This document shows, piece after piece, positions 15,274 through 16,037 of a stretch of 16,037 nucleotides of DNA (position 1 is the stretch's first letter; each line of letters begins with the position of its first letter). The position numbers were made by a program, and so were the translations under genes. This stretch comes from Sulfurimonas sp. Lineage in GTDB: Bacteria > Campylobacterota > Campylobacteria > Campylobacterales > Sulfurimonadaceae. The notes below the pieces were generated by a model. It did no database searches. It worked only from the letters and a program-made list of their open reading frames with translations, and had not been told where the DNA came from. The stretch covers positions 1 through 16,037 of the forward strand of contig JAMORZ010000039.1 of the NCBI GenBank assembly GCA_027063295.1, in the 5' to 3' direction.

Positions 15274-15864
15274 CTATTTACTCACTCCATCAGCAAAAAT
15301 CTCTTTTTCAATAATATCACAAATAATATGACCAACTAAGATATGAGATTCTTGAATTCGTGGAGTGGAATTTGATGGTATAACAATAGCAATATCTGCC
15401 ATTTTAGCCATCTCTCCGCCATCACGACCAACTAAAGCGACACAGAGTATCCCTTTTTTCTTCGCAGATTCGAAAGCATTGATTATATTTTTTGAATTTC
15501 CAGATGTAGAGATACCAATAAAAATATCACCATCCTGACCCATTCCTTCGATTTGACGAGAAAAAACATAATCGTATCCATAATCATTACCAATTGCTGT
15601 AAGATTTGAAGTGTCCGTAGTAAGTGCTAAAGAAGGGATTGATGGTCTATCAAACCCATATCGTCCAACAAGTTCTGCTGCAATATGCTGTGCATCTGCA
15701 GCACTCCCACCATTACCTGCTAAAATTGTTTTCTTATCACTTCTATAAAGTTCTACACATTTTTTAGCTACTTGTTCTATTGCGGTTAACACTGTTTCAT
15801 TTTCGTATAGTGCCTGTTTTGTTTCAAAAGATTTTTTGATCTGATCTTTAATATATGATTTCAT
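15274..15864 (-). CDS. gmhA: Sedoheptulose-7-phosphate isomerase
   Basis: A 196-residue SIS-fold isomerase (E. coli 192) that converts sedoheptulose-7-phosphate to D-glycero-D-manno-heptose-7-phosphate, the first step of the LPS heptose pathway. Motifs are LAGNGGSAADAQHIAAELVGRY (within 48-69; H60 and E64 at the metal/active site), GISTSGNSKN (117-126, phosphate binding) and RIQESHILVGH (169-179; Q171 and H179). All expected active-site residues are present. The ATG at 15864 has only a weak GGA upstream. It is the first gene after the 5S rRNA, about 120 bp downstream on the same strand, and leads gmhB, the asparaginase-like gene, ccoI and ccoS. Confidence 0.96.
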   Translation of the reverse strand: MKSYIKDQIKKSFETKQALYENETVLTAIEQVAKKCVELYRSDKKTILAGNGGSAADAQHIAAELVGRYGFDRPSIPSLALTTDTSNLTAIGNDYGYDYVFSRQIEGMGQDGDIFIGISTSGNSKNIINAFESAKKKGILCVALVGRDGGEMAKMADIAIVIPSNSTPRIQESHILVGHIICDIIEKEIFADGVSK

Positions 15865-15896
15865 AAAATATCCATTAGAATAATATATGAAATGAT

Positions 15897-15924
15897 ATCA
15901 TAGAAGAGGTTATAAACAAGTAAA
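15897..15924 (-). promoter_or_regulatory. Candidate gmhA promoter with palindrome
   Basis: On the minus strand TTTACT (15924 to 15919) and TATGAT (15902 to 15897) are 16 bp apart, predicting a start near 15890 and a 26-nt leader. The -10 overlaps the perfect 10-bp palindrome ATGATATCAT (15892-15901), a possible operator. A second -10-like TATTAT (15885 to 15880) lies closer to the ATG. The AT-rich spacer 15925-15984 holds only a weak 5-bp inverted repeat (AAATC-A-GATTT, 15971-15981) just after the 5S gene, so read-through from the rRNA operon is possible. Confidence 0.35.
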
Positions 15925-15984
15925 TAAAGATAAAAATTAAAGTAATAATCGAAGAAAAGAAGAGAAAGTCAAATCTGATTTAAA

Positions 15985-16037
15985 CTAGGCAGCGACCTAC
16001 ATTCCCACAAGTGAAACCTGCAGTATTATCAGCGATG
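15985..16037 (-). rRNA. rrf: 5S ribosomal RNA, 3' part
   Basis: The last ~53 nt of a 5S rRNA gene on the minus strand; the rest is beyond the right edge. The reverse complement contains ATCGCTGATAATACTGC followed by TGGGAATGTAGGTCGCTGCC. These match the 3' domain (loop E/helix IV region) and the 3' strand of the terminal helix in Campylobacterota 5S RNA. The 3' end is placed at about 15985 from the terminal-helix sequence GCTGCCTAG; a base or two of uncertainty remains. It implies that an rRNA operon ends here. Confidence 0.9.

Noticed and set aside
1..16037. CRISPR array, insertion sequence, integrase or tRNA gene
   Set aside because: No repeat-spacer periodicity, transposase or integrase motif, terminal inverted repeats or tRNA-like TTCGA arm with cloverleaf pairing was seen on either strand.

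Overview
The window looks like chromosomal DNA from a Campylobacterota (epsilonproteobacterial) genome, probably a free-living Sulfurimonas-like lineage. This is inferred from the AT-rich base composition, the tightly packed and overlapping genes, the linked CcoI/CcoS maturation genes for cbb3 oxidase next to a small periplasmic cytochrome c, and the 5S rRNA 3' end. The genus is a guess. Most of the window is devoted to building and modifying the lipopolysaccharide (LPS) inner core.

Region 1 (1-2164): the 5' part of a WaaE/KdtX-like family 2 glycosyltransferase (minus strand) is divergent from a WaaP-like sugar kinase (plus). The kinase runs tail-to-tail, with a 15-bp overlap, into a family 9 (heptosyltransferase-like) glycosyltransferase (minus).

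Region 2 (2189-8209, plus strand): a four-gene operon starts at an extended -10 promoter placed so close to the first ATG that the mRNA may be leaderless. It encodes a membrane-anchored TIM-barrel glycosidase-like protein whose usual acid/base motif is missing, a PbgA/YejM-like membrane protein of the sulfatase superfamily, an LtaS-like membrane phosphotransferase, and heptosyltransferase II (WaaF). The first three, with the kinase, are the least understood part of the window and may form an envelope-decoration or LPS-homeostasis module.

Region 3 (8206-11222, minus strand): hldD, hldE and a YfaZ-like outer-membrane barrel protein. HldD and HldE supply the last steps of ADP-L-glycero-D-manno-heptose synthesis, the donor that WaaF uses.

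Region 4 (11299-11658, plus strand): a monohaem cytochrome c with a strong ribosome binding site and its own promoter, followed by a hairpin.

Region 5 (11665-16037, minus strand): read in transcription order, the 3' end of a 5S rRNA gene, then gmhA, gmhB, a single-domain asparaginase-like gene, ccoI and ccoS. GmhA and GmhB carry out the first and third steps of the heptose pathway, so the complete soluble pathway (GmhA, HldE kinase, GmhB, HldE adenylyltransferase, HldD) is present but split into two blocks around the respiratory genes. CcoI and CcoS are needed to load copper into and assemble cbb3 cytochrome oxidase. No mobile element, CRISPR array or tRNA gene was seen, and no stretch over 300 bases lacks a gene.
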